From Bacteroidaceae bacterium (GTDB taxonomy: Bacteria; Bacteroidota; Bacteroidia; Bacteroidales; Bacteroidaceae): a DNA stretch of 42,773 nt. The position numbers were made by a program, and so were the translations under genes. The DNA lies in assembly GCA_017535725.1 (NCBI GenBank), contig JAFXTO010000050.1, positions 1-42,773 of the forward strand. Direction: 5' to 3'. Shown piece by piece: positions 7,239-14,346 of this stretch. Positions within the stretch are counted from its first letter, which is position 1. Each line of letters opens with the position of its first letter. The notes below the pieces were generated by a model, which was given only the letters and a program-made list of their open reading frames with translations, was not told where the DNA came from and ran no database searches.

Positions 7239-8249
7239 ATGCAACAGACAATGAAAGATTATTTATTTAGGCTATTGAACCACGAAGAGCTCAGTCGCGA
7301 GGAGATGAAGAGCATTCTCATCGGGATTACACAGAGTGAGTACCAAAACGAGCAGATAACAGCCCTGCTCACCTGTCTGCAGATGCGTGGTATCACTGTG
7401 GACGAGCTGTTGGGTTTTCGCGACGGTATCTTGGAGACTGGCGTGCCCGTCCCCTTGGACTGCGACCGCTACATCGACGTCGTCGGTACCGGTGGAGACC
7501 GCAAGAACACGTTTAACATCTCCACCACGAGCTGTTTTGTCATCGCCGGTGCAGGCTATAAGGTGGCCAAACACGGTAACTACGCAGCCACCAGCACCAG
7601 TGGCGCCAGCAATGTCATCGCCCAACACGGCGTGAAGTTCACCGATGACCTGGAGCAGCTGAACCGCTGCATGGCCGAGGTCGGTATTGTCTATCTCCAT
7701 GCCCAGCTCTTCGCCAGGGCGATGAAGTTCGTAGGTCCCATCCGTAAGGCATTGCCTTTCCCCACCATCTTCAATCTGCTGGGGCCACTCGTCAATCCCA
7801 GTCAGCCCAGCTGTCAGTTGCTGGGCGTCGCCAATCTCGACCAGATGCGACTCTACCAGCAAGTGTATCAGCGACTTGGTATCGATTACGGGATTGTCAA
7901 CAGCATCGATGGCTACGATGAGATCTCCCTGACGGGCGACTTCAAGGTCACGACCAACACCTATGAACGTATCTTCTCGCCCCATGACCTCGGTTTCTCT
8001 CCCGCCCAGCCCGAAGAGCTGCAGGCCGGCGCCACCGAACAGGAGGCGAAGGAGATTTTCGACGCCGTCCTCGAAAACCGTGCCCTCCCCGCCCAGAAGA
8101 ACATCGTCCTCGCCAACGCCGCCTTCGGCATCCAGGTGCTGGAGAAGGGGAGTAAGACCATCGAGGAGTGTATAGAGATTGCCCGCGAGAGCATCGATAG
8201 CGGGGCGGCATTGAAGACGTTTAAGAGGTTTGTGGAGATGAACTCATGA
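7239..8249 (+). CDS. trpD: Anthranilate phosphoribosyltransferase
   Basis: TrpD transfers phosphoribose from PRPP to anthranilate. The 336-residue protein shows the PRPP loop VGTGGD followed by NISTTS, and the KHGN and SGASN segments near residue 110. I chose ATG 7239 (MQQTMKDYLF). ATG 7251 is equally reasonable because family members often start MKD, while the TTG at 7221 would use repeat DNA. The last codons are followed by a different 9-bp repeat that separates it from trpC. Confidence 0.95.
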   Translation: MQQTMKDYLFRLLNHEELSREEMKSILIGITQSEYQNEQITALLTCLQMRGITVDELLGFRDGILETGVPVPLDCDRYIDVVGTGGDRKNTFNISTTSCFVIAGAGYKVAKHGNYAATSTSGASNVIAQHGVKFTDDLEQLNRCMAEVGIVYLHAQLFARAMKFVGPIRKALPFPTIFNLLGPLVNPSQPSCQLLGVANLDQMRLYQQVYQRLGIDYGIVNSIDGYDEISLTGDFKVTTNTYERIFSPHDLGFSPAQPEELQAGATEQEAKEIFDAVLENRALPAQKNIVLANAAFGIQVLEKGSKTIEECIEIARESIDSGAALKTFKRFVEMNS

Positions 8250-8260
8250 GGGGGAGGATG

Positions 8261-8331
8261 ATGGGGTTGATGGGGTTGATGGGGTTGATGGGGTTGATGG
8301 GGTTGATGGATCAAATGGGTTTAATGGGTTG
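8261..8331 (+). repeat. 9-bp ATGGGGTTG tandem repeat between trpD and trpC
   Basis: Five perfect copies of ATGGGGTTG (8261-8305) are followed by degenerate copies to about 8331. Because the period is a multiple of three, the opposite strand reads as a His-Gln-Pro repeat, which is an artefact. The array lies directly before the trpC start. Confidence 0.88.
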
Positions 8332-8343
8332 TTTAAGAAGATT

Positions 8344-9105
8344 ATGAAAGATATTTTACAAGATATTATAGAGACCAAGCGAGGTGAGGTGGCGGCTATG
8401 CGTGCCAAGAAACCGTCGCTGCGCGAGGCACTGCTGAGTAGCGATACGGGCATCATCGCAGAATTCAAGCGCAAGTCGCCGTCGAAGGGATGGATCAAGG
8501 AGGAGGGACGTGCAGAGGTTATCCCCCTCAGCTACCAGCAGCATGGTGCCGCCGCTCTCAGCATCCTCACCGACAAGCACTACTTCGGCGGTCACGACCG
8601 CTTCATCCGTCAGGCACGTCAGTCGGGGGTGACTATACCTATATTATATAAGAACTTCGTCATCGATGAGTTCCAGCTTTACGAGGCCGCCCTCTGTGGC
8701 GCCTCCGCCGTCCTCCTCATTGCCGCTTGTCTCTCGAAGGCCGCCTGCAGCGAACTCATCCAGAAGGCCCACACCCTCGGCCTCGAAGTCCTCCTTGAGA
8801 TGCACTCTGAGTCCGAGCTCGAATATGCGGGCCTCGGCCCTGACCTCTGTGGTATCAACAATCGCAACCTGGGTTCCTTTGTCACCGATGTGACTCATTC
8901 CTTCCGCCTGGCAGAGCGTCTCCGCGATATGTGTGGCGATGACCCAGCCACATCCCCTGTCCTCGTCAGCGAGAGCGGTATCTCCGACCCTGCCACCGTT
9001 CGTGCTCTCCGTGCCGCCGGTTTCCGCGGTTTCCTCATCGGTGAAACCTTTATGAAGACACCCGACCCAGGCCAAGCGTTAAAAGAATTCATATCAGAGT
9101 TATGA
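8344..9105 (+). CDS. trpC: Indole-3-glycerol phosphate synthase
   Basis: TrpC closes the indole ring from carboxyphenylamino-deoxyribulose phosphate. The 253-residue TIM barrel keeps EFKRKSPSKG near the N-terminus, GINNRNL and VSESGI, all family hallmarks. ATG 8344 gives MKDILQDIIETKRGEV, the normal start. The stop overlaps the trpF start by four bases (ATGA), which suggests translational coupling. From here to trpA the operon is compact and free of the repeat modules. Confidence 0.96.
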   Translation: MKDILQDIIETKRGEVAAMRAKKPSLREALLSSDTGIIAEFKRKSPSKGWIKEEGRAEVIPLSYQQHGAAALSILTDKHYFGGHDRFIRQARQSGVTIPILYKNFVIDEFQLYEAALCGASAVLLIAACLSKAACSELIQKAHTLGLEVLLEMHSESELEYAGLGPDLCGINNRNLGSFVTDVTHSFRLAERLRDMCGDDPATSPVLVSESGISDPATVRALRAAGFRGFLIGETFMKTPDPGQALKEFISEL

Positions 9106-9749
9106 TTATCAAAGTCTGTGGTATGCGCGATGCGGAGAACATCCGCGAGGTTGAGGCCCTGCGTCCCGACTGGATGGGCTTTATCTTCTGGCCACGCTCC
9201 AAGCGTTGCGTCCGTGTCTTTCCTGAGTATATGCCTATCTATTGCAAGCGGGTAGGCGTGTTTGTGGATGAAGACGTTGAACAGGTCAAGCGCATCGCCG
9301 ATGACTATGCCCTCGACCTCATCCAGCTTCATGGCTCGGAGTCTCCGAACTACGTCCGCAAGCTTCGTGAATGGGAGGTCATCAAGGCCTTCAATATCGC
9401 CACCGCCGATGACCTGCAGGCAACCGCCGCCTACGAAGGCGTTGCCGACTACTTTCTTTTCGATGCCCGATGTCCCGTCCGCGGCGACGTCGGTGTTCTT
9501 CCTGGCGGAACCGGTCAGCGGTTCGACTGGTCCGTCCTCTCCGCTTACGACGGCTCCACGCCTTATCTCCTTAGTGGCGGTATCGGTCCCGATGATACCC
9601 CCCGGCTCCACACCTTCCTTGAAATCGGATCCGGCCCTGCCGCCGGCAAGTGCATTGGTGTTGACCTCAACTCCCGCTTTGAGTTATCCCCAGGTGTCAA
9701 GGACGTCGATACCCTCCGCCGCTTCCTCACAAGCCTGCGAGGCAACTAA
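9102..9749 (+). CDS. trpF: Phosphoribosylanthranilate isomerase
   Basis: TrpF carries out the Amadori rearrangement before TrpC. The 215-residue protein has the catalytic cysteine in IKVCGMRD and the C-terminal GVDLNSRFE with the catalytic aspartate. The loop between FLFDAR and GGTGQRFDW is a few residues longer than I expect for the family. It overlaps trpC by four bases. Confidence 0.94.
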   Translation: MIIKVCGMRDAENIREVEALRPDWMGFIFWPRSKRCVRVFPEYMPIYCKRVGVFVDEDVEQVKRIADDYALDLIQLHGSESPNYVRKLREWEVIKAFNIATADDLQATAAYEGVADYFLFDARCPVRGDVGVLPGGTGQRFDWSVLSAYDGSTPYLLSGGIGPDDTPRLHTFLEIGSGPAAGKCIGVDLNSRFELSPGVKDVDTLRRFLTSLRGN

Positions 9750-9767
9750 AAGACTCATTAATTCCCA

Positions 9768-10553
9768 ATGACTATGAATAAGATAAACGAGCTCTTCGCC
9801 CACCGTGGCGACCGCAAACTCCTCTCCCTCTATTTCTGTGCCGGCTGTCCGACACTCGAAGGAACCGGCGATGTGATAAAGACGATGCAACGACGAGGCA
9901 TCGACTTTGTTGAAGTCGGCATCCCCTTCAGCGACCCTCTCGCTGACGGTCCCGTCATCCAGTCCGCCGCCACTCAAGCCCTGAAGAACGGCATGAACCT
10001 GAAGACACTCTTCGCCCAGCTGAAAGCCATCAAGGACGAGGTGACCATCCCCCTCATCCTCATGGGCTACCTCAATCCCATCCTCCACTATGGTATAGAG
10101 GCCTTTTGTCGGTCCTGTGCTGAAGCAGGCGTCAGTGGCATGATTATCCCCGACCTCCCCTTCGATGACTACCTCAGCCAGGTCAAGCCCTTTGCCGACC
10201 GCTATGATCTCCGCGTCGTCATGCTCATCACTCCCGAGACCTCGGAGGAACGCATCCGCTTCATCGACGACAATACCGATGGCTTCATCTACATGGTCTC
10301 CAGCGCCGCCATCACCGGTGCCCAGCAACATTTCGATGATGCCAAGCAAGCCTACTTCCGCCGCATCGATGCCATGAACCTCCGTACGCCCCGAGTCATC
10401 GGCTTCGGTATTAGCAACAAGCAAACCTTGGAATCGGCCCACGCCAACGCTTCCGGAGCCATCATCGGTTCCAAGTTCGTCACCTTGCTCAACGAGTGCC
10501 ACGATGCCGACGAGGCTCTTGACCGTCTGTTCCAAGCCTTGGAGCGCGAGTGA
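9768..10553 (+). CDS. trpA: Tryptophan synthase alpha subunit
   Basis: TrpA cleaves indole-3-glycerol phosphate and channels indole to TrpB. The catalytic glutamate is in VEVGIPFSDPLADGP and the catalytic aspartate in IPDLPFDDY. The ATG at 9768 (MTMNKINELF) is used; ATG 9774 is also possible. Eighteen bases separate it from trpF. It is the last gene of the first aromatic unit, and the next promoter lies about 65 bases downstream. Confidence 0.96.
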   Translation: MTMNKINELFAHRGDRKLLSLYFCAGCPTLEGTGDVIKTMQRRGIDFVEVGIPFSDPLADGPVIQSAATQALKNGMNLKTLFAQLKAIKDEVTIPLILMGYLNPILHYGIEAFCRSCAEAGVSGMIIPDLPFDDYLSQVKPFADRYDLRVVMLITPETSEERIRFIDDNTDGFIYMVSSAAITGAQQHFDDAKQAYFRRIDAMNLRTPRVIGFGISNKQTLESAHANASGAIIGSKFVTLLNECHDADEALDRLFQALERE

Positions 10554-10580
10554 TTACGTCCTGCAAATGACAAAACGCAA

Positions 10581-10599
10581 CAAAATGAACGTCATTTTG
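10581..10599 (+). terminator. Hairpin after trpA
   Basis: CAAAATGA (10581-10588) pairs perfectly with TCATTTTG (10592-10599). There is no clear T-tract after it, so termination at this point is uncertain, and some transcripts from the trp operon may run on into the next unit. Confidence 0.45.
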
Positions 10600-10617
10600 T
10601 AAAAAGTGTGTAAAAAA

Positions 10618-10649
10618 GTTGGCGGTTTCAAGAAAAATGTGTTACTTTG
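10618..10649 (+). promoter_or_regulatory. Bacteroidota promoter of the tyrosine-side operon
   Basis: GTTG (10618-10621), 20 bases and TTACTTTG (10642-10649) match the Bacteroidota promoter with one deviation in each box. The 17 bases TTTGCAGCGCAAAACAA after the -7 box are identical to those at the pheA promoter, so the two leaders share ancestry. Confidence 0.75.
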
Positions 10650-10677
10650 CAGCGCAAAACAACAAAAAGCTGTAATT

Positions 10678-10734
10678 ATGCAAACGCTCAACGCATACTT
10701 CTATTCCTATTATTACTTTGCCTGGCAACGGTGA
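10678..10734 (+). CDS. Tyrosine-rich leader peptide of the second aromatic operon
   Basis: The 18-codon frame encodes MQTLNAYFYSYYYFAWQR, with five Tyr, two Phe and one Trp codon. Five of the Tyr/Phe codons lie at codons 7-9 and 11-12, followed by Tyr13 and Phe14. It sits just behind a promoter and ahead of an attenuator, and the genes downstream make chorismate, prephenate and hydroxyphenylpyruvate. The codon bias matches that role. The single Trp codon is so close to the stop that a ribosome stalled there would still partly cover the antiterminator segment. It is homologous in layout to the leader at 1343. Confidence 0.85.
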   Translation: MQTLNAYFYSYYYFAWQR

Positions 10735-10827
10735 AGCGGGAATTCGTATGCAAGAGTTGAGACAAAGAAAACGTTGAAACAAATAATACAAAGAGGTCCC
10801 GCTTCCTATCCGAAGTGGGATTTTTTT
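10733..10827 (+). promoter_or_regulatory. Transcription attenuator of the tyrosine-side operon
   Basis: TCCCGCTTC (10797-10805) pairs with GAAGTGGGA (10812-10820; one G-T wobble) and is followed by seven T residues (10821-10827), a clear intrinsic terminator. The same left arm pairs perfectly, nine of nine, with GAAGCGGGA (10733-10741), whose first two bases are part of the leader's TGA stop. The alternative pairing is therefore at least as strong as the terminator. A ribosome at the stop would favour the terminator; stalling at the Tyr/Phe codons would favour read-through. Confidence 0.83.
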
Positions 10828-10838
10828 AATAGTAAGAT

Positions 10839-12230
10839 ATGGCACACCCAACACCCACTCAAACATCCTCCACTTCCCTCGAAGGGAATCTTTTTCGTCC
10901 TGCCGATCGCCTGTCGCTCGTACAAGAATACTACTTCAGCCGCAAGCTGAAGGAGGTGGCGCAGTTGAACGCCGAGGGCAAAGACATCATCTCCTTAGCC
11001 ATCGGCAGCCCCGATATGCCGCCTTCGGAGCGCACTATCGAGGTGCTGTGTACGGAGGCCCGCAAGCCCAACGCTCATGGCTATCAGCCCACTATCGGTA
11101 CGCCGGAGTTGCGTCAGGCGATGGCCACTTTCTACCAGCGTTGGTACGGTGTGGAACTGGATCCTGCCTCGGAGGTGCAACCCCTCATTGGCAGCAAGGA
11201 AGGCATCCTGCATGTCACGCTGGCCTTCGTCAACCCCGGAGACACCGTGCTTGTGCCCAACCCGGGCTATCCCACCTACACCTCACTCTCCAAACTTTTA
11301 GGAGCCAACGTCGTGAGCTATGACCTCACGGAGGAGGGAGGCTGGCAGCCCGACTTCGACCAGCTGGAAAGCATGGATCTCAGCCGTGTGAAACTTATGT
11401 GGACCAACTATCCCCACATGCCGACAGGAGCCCGTGCACGTCGCGAGACCTACGAGCGGCTGGTGGCCTTCGGTCGCAAACACGGCATCGTCATTGTGAA
11501 TGATAATCCTTATAGCTTCATAGACCCCCTCCCCGCTCCCAAAGACCCCCTCCCCGCTCCCCCTCAGAGGGGGAGGGTGGAATGTACTGAGCGGGCGTCC
11601 GCATCGCAAGGGCCGTTGGTAACGTCATTGGTAACTACTTCCCCCCTTGAGGGGGGACGGGAGAGGGGTCTCCTGTCTATCTTGCAAATCCCTGGCGCCA
11701 AGGACTGCTGTATCGAGTTCAACTCTATGTCCAAGAGTCATAATATGCCCGGCTGGCGTGTGGCTATGTTGGTCACGAACAGCCAGTTTGTACAATGGAT
11801 ATTAAAGGTGAAGACAAATGTCGAGAATGGTACATTCCGCGCCATCCAGCTCGCCGCAGCCGATGCGCTCACGAACACCAGCGACGAGTGGCACTATGAG
11901 GCCAATGTCCGCACCTACGCACGCCGTCGTGTCATCGCAGAAGAAATCATGACGGCTCTCGGCTGTACCTTCGACCCCGACCAGACGGGTATGTTCCTCT
12001 GGGGACGCATTCCCGAGAGCTATGGCCATGTGGAAGAGCTGACGGAGCACGTGCTCCACAAGGCCCGTGTTTTCATCACCCCTGGTTTCATCTTCGGTAG
12101 CAACGGCGAACGCTACATCCGTATCTCCCTATGTGCCAAGGAGGAGAAGATGAGGGAAGCGCTGGAGAGGATAAAAGACCCCCTCCTCACTCCCCCTCAG
12201 AGGGGGAGAGTAGTCACCAAACAAGACTAA
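10839..12230 (+). CDS. Class I/II PLP aminotransferase of the aromatic locus, with repeat insertions
   Basis: A fold-type I aminotransferase, 463 residues, that probably acts in phenylalanine/tyrosine synthesis given its place between the attenuator and the DAHP synthase. The PLP lysine is in NSMSKSHNMPGWR and the active-site Asn-Pro stretch in VPNPGYPTY. After NDNPYSFI, residues about 229-278 are an insertion coded by 150 bp (11522-11671) with imperfect terminal inverted repeats and internal palindromes. Conserved sequence resumes at LLSILQIPGAKD. The C-terminal 18 or so residues come from a related 40-bp repeat (12174-12213). Both keep the frame. Substrate specificity cannot be read from sequence. 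Confidence 0.9.
   Translation: MAHPTPTQTSSTSLEGNLFRPADRLSLVQEYYFSRKLKEVAQLNAEGKDIISLAIGSPDMPPSERTIEVLCTEARKPNAHGYQPTIGTPELRQAMATFYQRWYGVELDPASEVQPLIGSKEGILHVTLAFVNPGDTVLVPNPGYPTYTSLSKLLGANVVSYDLTEEGGWQPDFDQLESMDLSRVKLMWTNYPHMPTGARARRETYERLVAFGRKHGIVIVNDNPYSFIDPLPAPKDPLPAPPQRGRVECTERASASQGPLVTSLVTTSPLEGGRERGLLSILQIPGAKDCCIEFNSMSKSHNMPGWRVAMLVTNSQFVQWILKVKTNVENGTFRAIQLAAADALTNTSDEWHYEANVRTYARRRVIAEEIMTALGCTFDPDQTGMFLWGRIPESYGHVEELTEHVLHKARVFITPGFIFGSNGERYIRISLCAKEEKMREALERIKDPLLTPPQRGRVVTKQD
11522..11671 (+). repeat. 150-bp palindromic element inserted in the aminotransferase gene
   Basis: The left end AGACCCCCTCCCCGCTCCC (11522-11540, repeated from 11543) and the right end GGGACGGGAGAGGGGTCT (11654-11671) form imperfect terminal inverted repeats. 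Inside are two strong palindromes, CCCCCTCAGAGGGGG and CCCCCCTTGAGGGGGG. The length of 150 bp is exactly 50 codons with no stop in the reading frame. The form resembles a small palindromic or MITE-like element that has become part of a protein. Confidence 0.75.
12174..12213 (+). repeat. Half-copy of the same element forming the gene's 3' end
   Basis: These 40 bases match 11541-11580 at 36 positions by my count. They encode most of the aminotransferase's C-terminal tail, and the stop codon lies 15 bases beyond the copy. Confidence 0.8.
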
Positions 12231-12245
12231 TTTTCTTTTTTTATA

Positions 12246-13319
12246 ATGGAATACGATTTAACATTAACTCCTCTTGCCCTTGCGGGCATTGAGCAGAAGC
12301 GGCCGCTGGTCATCGCAGGCCCCTGCTCTGCAGAGACCGAAGAACAAGTGATGGACACCGCCAAACAGTTGGCGAACAACGGCATCAAGATCTTCCGTGC
12401 CGGCGTGTGGAAACCACGCACGAAGCCCGGTGGCTTCGAAGGCAAAGGCGTTGAGGCACTGCCCTGGCTACAACGGGTGAAAGCTGAGACAGGCATGTTG
12501 CTGGCAACCGAAGTGGCAAACACAGAACATGTGGAGGCAGCATTGAAAGCCGGTGTCGATATTCTCTGGATTGGAGCCCGCACCAGCGCCAACCCCTTCT
12601 CGGTGCAGGCCATCGCCGACGCCCTGCGTGGCGTGGATGTCCCCGTTTTCGTCAAGAATCCCGTGAACCCCGATATCGAGCTGTGGACGGGCGCCCTGCT
12701 GCGCATCAACAATGCCGGTATCACCCGTCTCGGTGCCATTCACCGTGGGTTCTCCAGCGTGGACCAGAAGCTCTACCGCAATCCGCCCATGTGGCATCTG
12801 CCCATCGAGCTGAAACGTCGCTTCCCTTCGCTCCCCGTCATCTGCGACCCCAGCCACATGGGCGGGCGTCGCGATCTCATCGCACCCATCTCGCAGCAGG
12901 CCATGGACCTCGGTTTCGACGGCCTGATGATTGAGAGTCATTGTAACCCCGACTGTGCTTGGAGCGACGCCAAGCAGCAGGTGTTGCCCGAGGTTCTGGA
13001 CTTCATCCTCGACCGACTGGTCATCCGCGAGAACGTGGAGGCCACGGAGAGCATCAGCCAGCTGCGCAAGCAGATTGACGAACTGGACAACGCACTCATG
13101 GACCTGCTGACCAAGCGTATGCGCATCAGTCGGGAGATTGCCGAGTACAAGAAACTCCACAACATGACGGTCGTGCAGACCACCCGCTACAGCGAAATCC
13201 TCGACAAACGAGGAGCGCAGGGGGCACTCTGCGGCATGAACCCCGAATTCGTTAAGAAAGTCTATGAGGCCATACACAGTGAGAGTGTGAGGCAGCAGAT
13301 AGAGATAATGAATAAGTAG
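12246..13319 (+). CDS. DAHP synthase fused to chorismate mutase
   Basis: The 357-residue bifunctional protein has an N-terminal DAHP synthase domain (about 1-260: GPCSAE, FRAGVWKPRTKPGGFEG, KNPVNPD, ICDPSHMGGRR) that condenses PEP with erythrose 4-phosphate. The C-terminal AroQ-type chorismate mutase domain (about 270-355: LRKQIDELDNALMDLLTKRM) turns chorismate into prephenate. It therefore provides both the entry step of the shikimate pathway and the branch towards PheA and TyrA. The mutase domain may also be the allosteric sensor, as in related fusions. The ATG at 12246 follows an AT-rich stretch 15 bases after the aminotransferase stop. Confidence 0.95.
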   Translation: MEYDLTLTPLALAGIEQKRPLVIAGPCSAETEEQVMDTAKQLANNGIKIFRAGVWKPRTKPGGFEGKGVEALPWLQRVKAETGMLLATEVANTEHVEAALKAGVDILWIGARTSANPFSVQAIADALRGVDVPVFVKNPVNPDIELWTGALLRINNAGITRLGAIHRGFSSVDQKLYRNPPMWHLPIELKRRFPSLPVICDPSHMGGRRDLIAPISQQAMDLGFDGLMIESHCNPDCAWSDAKQQVLPEVLDFILDRLVIRENVEATESISQLRKQIDELDNALMDLLTKRMRISREIAEYKKLHNMTVVQTTRYSEILDKRGAQGALCGMNPEFVKKVYEAIHSESVRQQIEIMNK

Positions 13320-13330
13320 AATGAAAAATA

Positions 13331-13430
13331 AAAAATGAAAGAATGAAAAATAAAAATAACTAAAGACCTCTAAGGCTCATATAAGCAATAAAGGAAACTC
13401 TTATTTTTCATTTTTCATTCTTTCATTTTT
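13331..13430 (+). repeat. 21-bp perfect inverted repeat with 58-base loop
   Basis: AAAAATGAAAGAATGAAAAAT (13331-13351 here, 21 positions) is exactly reverse-complemented at 13410-13430. The stem is A/T-rich and lies between the DAHP synthase gene and tyrA. It consists of the same GAATGAAAAAT-type sequence placed in both orientations; fragments of it also occur near 6050 and 35350. Confidence 0.85.
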
Positions 13431-13447
13431 CACTAAATATTTTTATT

Positions 13448-14224
13448 ATGCGTATCCTAATTCTCGGTGCCGGCAAGATGGGCTCGTTCTTCGTGGACCT
13501 GCTCTCTTTTGACCATGAGGTGGCCGCCTTGGACAGCGACCCTCAGCGCCTTCGTTTCCTCTACAACACCCAGCGCTTCACCTCCCTGGATGAGGTGGAT
13601 GCCTTCGACCCCGAACTCGTCATCAATGCCGTGTCGCTGAAATACACGTTGCAGGTCTTCGACCAATTGCTGCCGCATATCGGAAAAGACTGTATTCTCA
13701 GCGATATCAGCAGCGTGAAAACCGGCTTCAAGGAGTACTACGAGCAGACCGGCCACCGCTATGTCAGCTCCCATCCCATGTTCGGTCCTACCTTCGCCAA
13801 CCTCGGCGACCTCTCGCGTGAGAACGCAATCCTCATCAGCGAAGGCGATTACATGGGTCGCATCTTCTTCCGCGACCTCTACACACGTCTCGGACTGAAC
13901 CTCAAGGAGATATCCTTTGCTGAGCACGACGAGACGATGTCCTACTCGCTCTCCATCCCCTTCGTCAGCACCTTCGTCTTCTCTGCCGTCATGAAGCACC
14001 AGGACACTCCGGGAACCACCTTCAAGCGACACATGAAGATAGCCCGTGGCGTGCTCTCGGAGGATGACACCCTCCTTCGTGAAATCCTCTTCAATCCCCA
14101 TACCAAGCCTAAGGTGGAGATGATTCGTGCTGAGCTCAAACAACTCATCCAGATTATCGATGACCGTGACGAGGATGCCATGACCCAGTACCTCACCCGC
14201 ATCCGCAAGAACATCCAGGAATAA
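13448..14224 (+). CDS. tyrA: Prephenate dehydrogenase
   Basis: TyrA oxidatively decarboxylates prephenate to 4-hydroxyphenylpyruvate with NAD(P). The 258-residue protein opens with the nucleotide-binding LILGAGKMGSFF, followed by ISSVKTGF and SSHPMFGPTFANL, typical of the family. There is no mutase or ACT domain. It closes the second aromatic unit. Confidence 0.93.
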   Translation: MRILILGAGKMGSFFVDLLSFDHEVAALDSDPQRLRFLYNTQRFTSLDEVDAFDPELVINAVSLKYTLQVFDQLLPHIGKDCILSDISSVKTGFKEYYEQTGHRYVSSHPMFGPTFANLGDLSRENAILISEGDYMGRIFFRDLYTRLGLNLKEISFAEHDETMSYSLSIPFVSTFVFSAVMKHQDTPGTTFKRHMKIARGVLSEDDTLLREILFNPHTKPKVEMIRAELKQLIQIIDDRDEDAMTQYLTRIRKNIQE

Positions 14225-14245
14225 GGAAAAAGGATTCCTTTTTAT
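14223..14245 (+). terminator. Weak terminator after tyrA
   Basis: AAAAAGG (14227-14233) and CCTTTTT (14237-14243) form a short stem with a T-rich right side, overlapping the alternative stem AAGGAA/TTCCTT. It starts at the tyrA stop codon. Confidence 0.55.
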
Positions 14246-14298
14246 TAGTCAGAGCGCAAAAAGTCTCGTAAAAGTGATAGGCGTGCCGGTTTTTTCGC

Positions 14299-14306
14299 TA
14301 TCTTTG
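14299..14306 (+). promoter_or_regulatory. -7 box of the secreted-protein operon
   Basis: TATCTTTG matches TAnnTTTG and is followed by GCAG, as at many promoters in this window. I do not see a good TTTG box at the right distance. Confidence 0.6.
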
Positions 14307-14346
14307 CAGCCGAATTGCGAAAAATCATTAACAGACTATCACTCTT

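Noticed and set aside
10839-12230. Frameshifted or pseudogene aminotransferase
   Set aside because: The odd segments keep the frame and conserved motifs continue on both sides, so insertion into a working gene is more likely.
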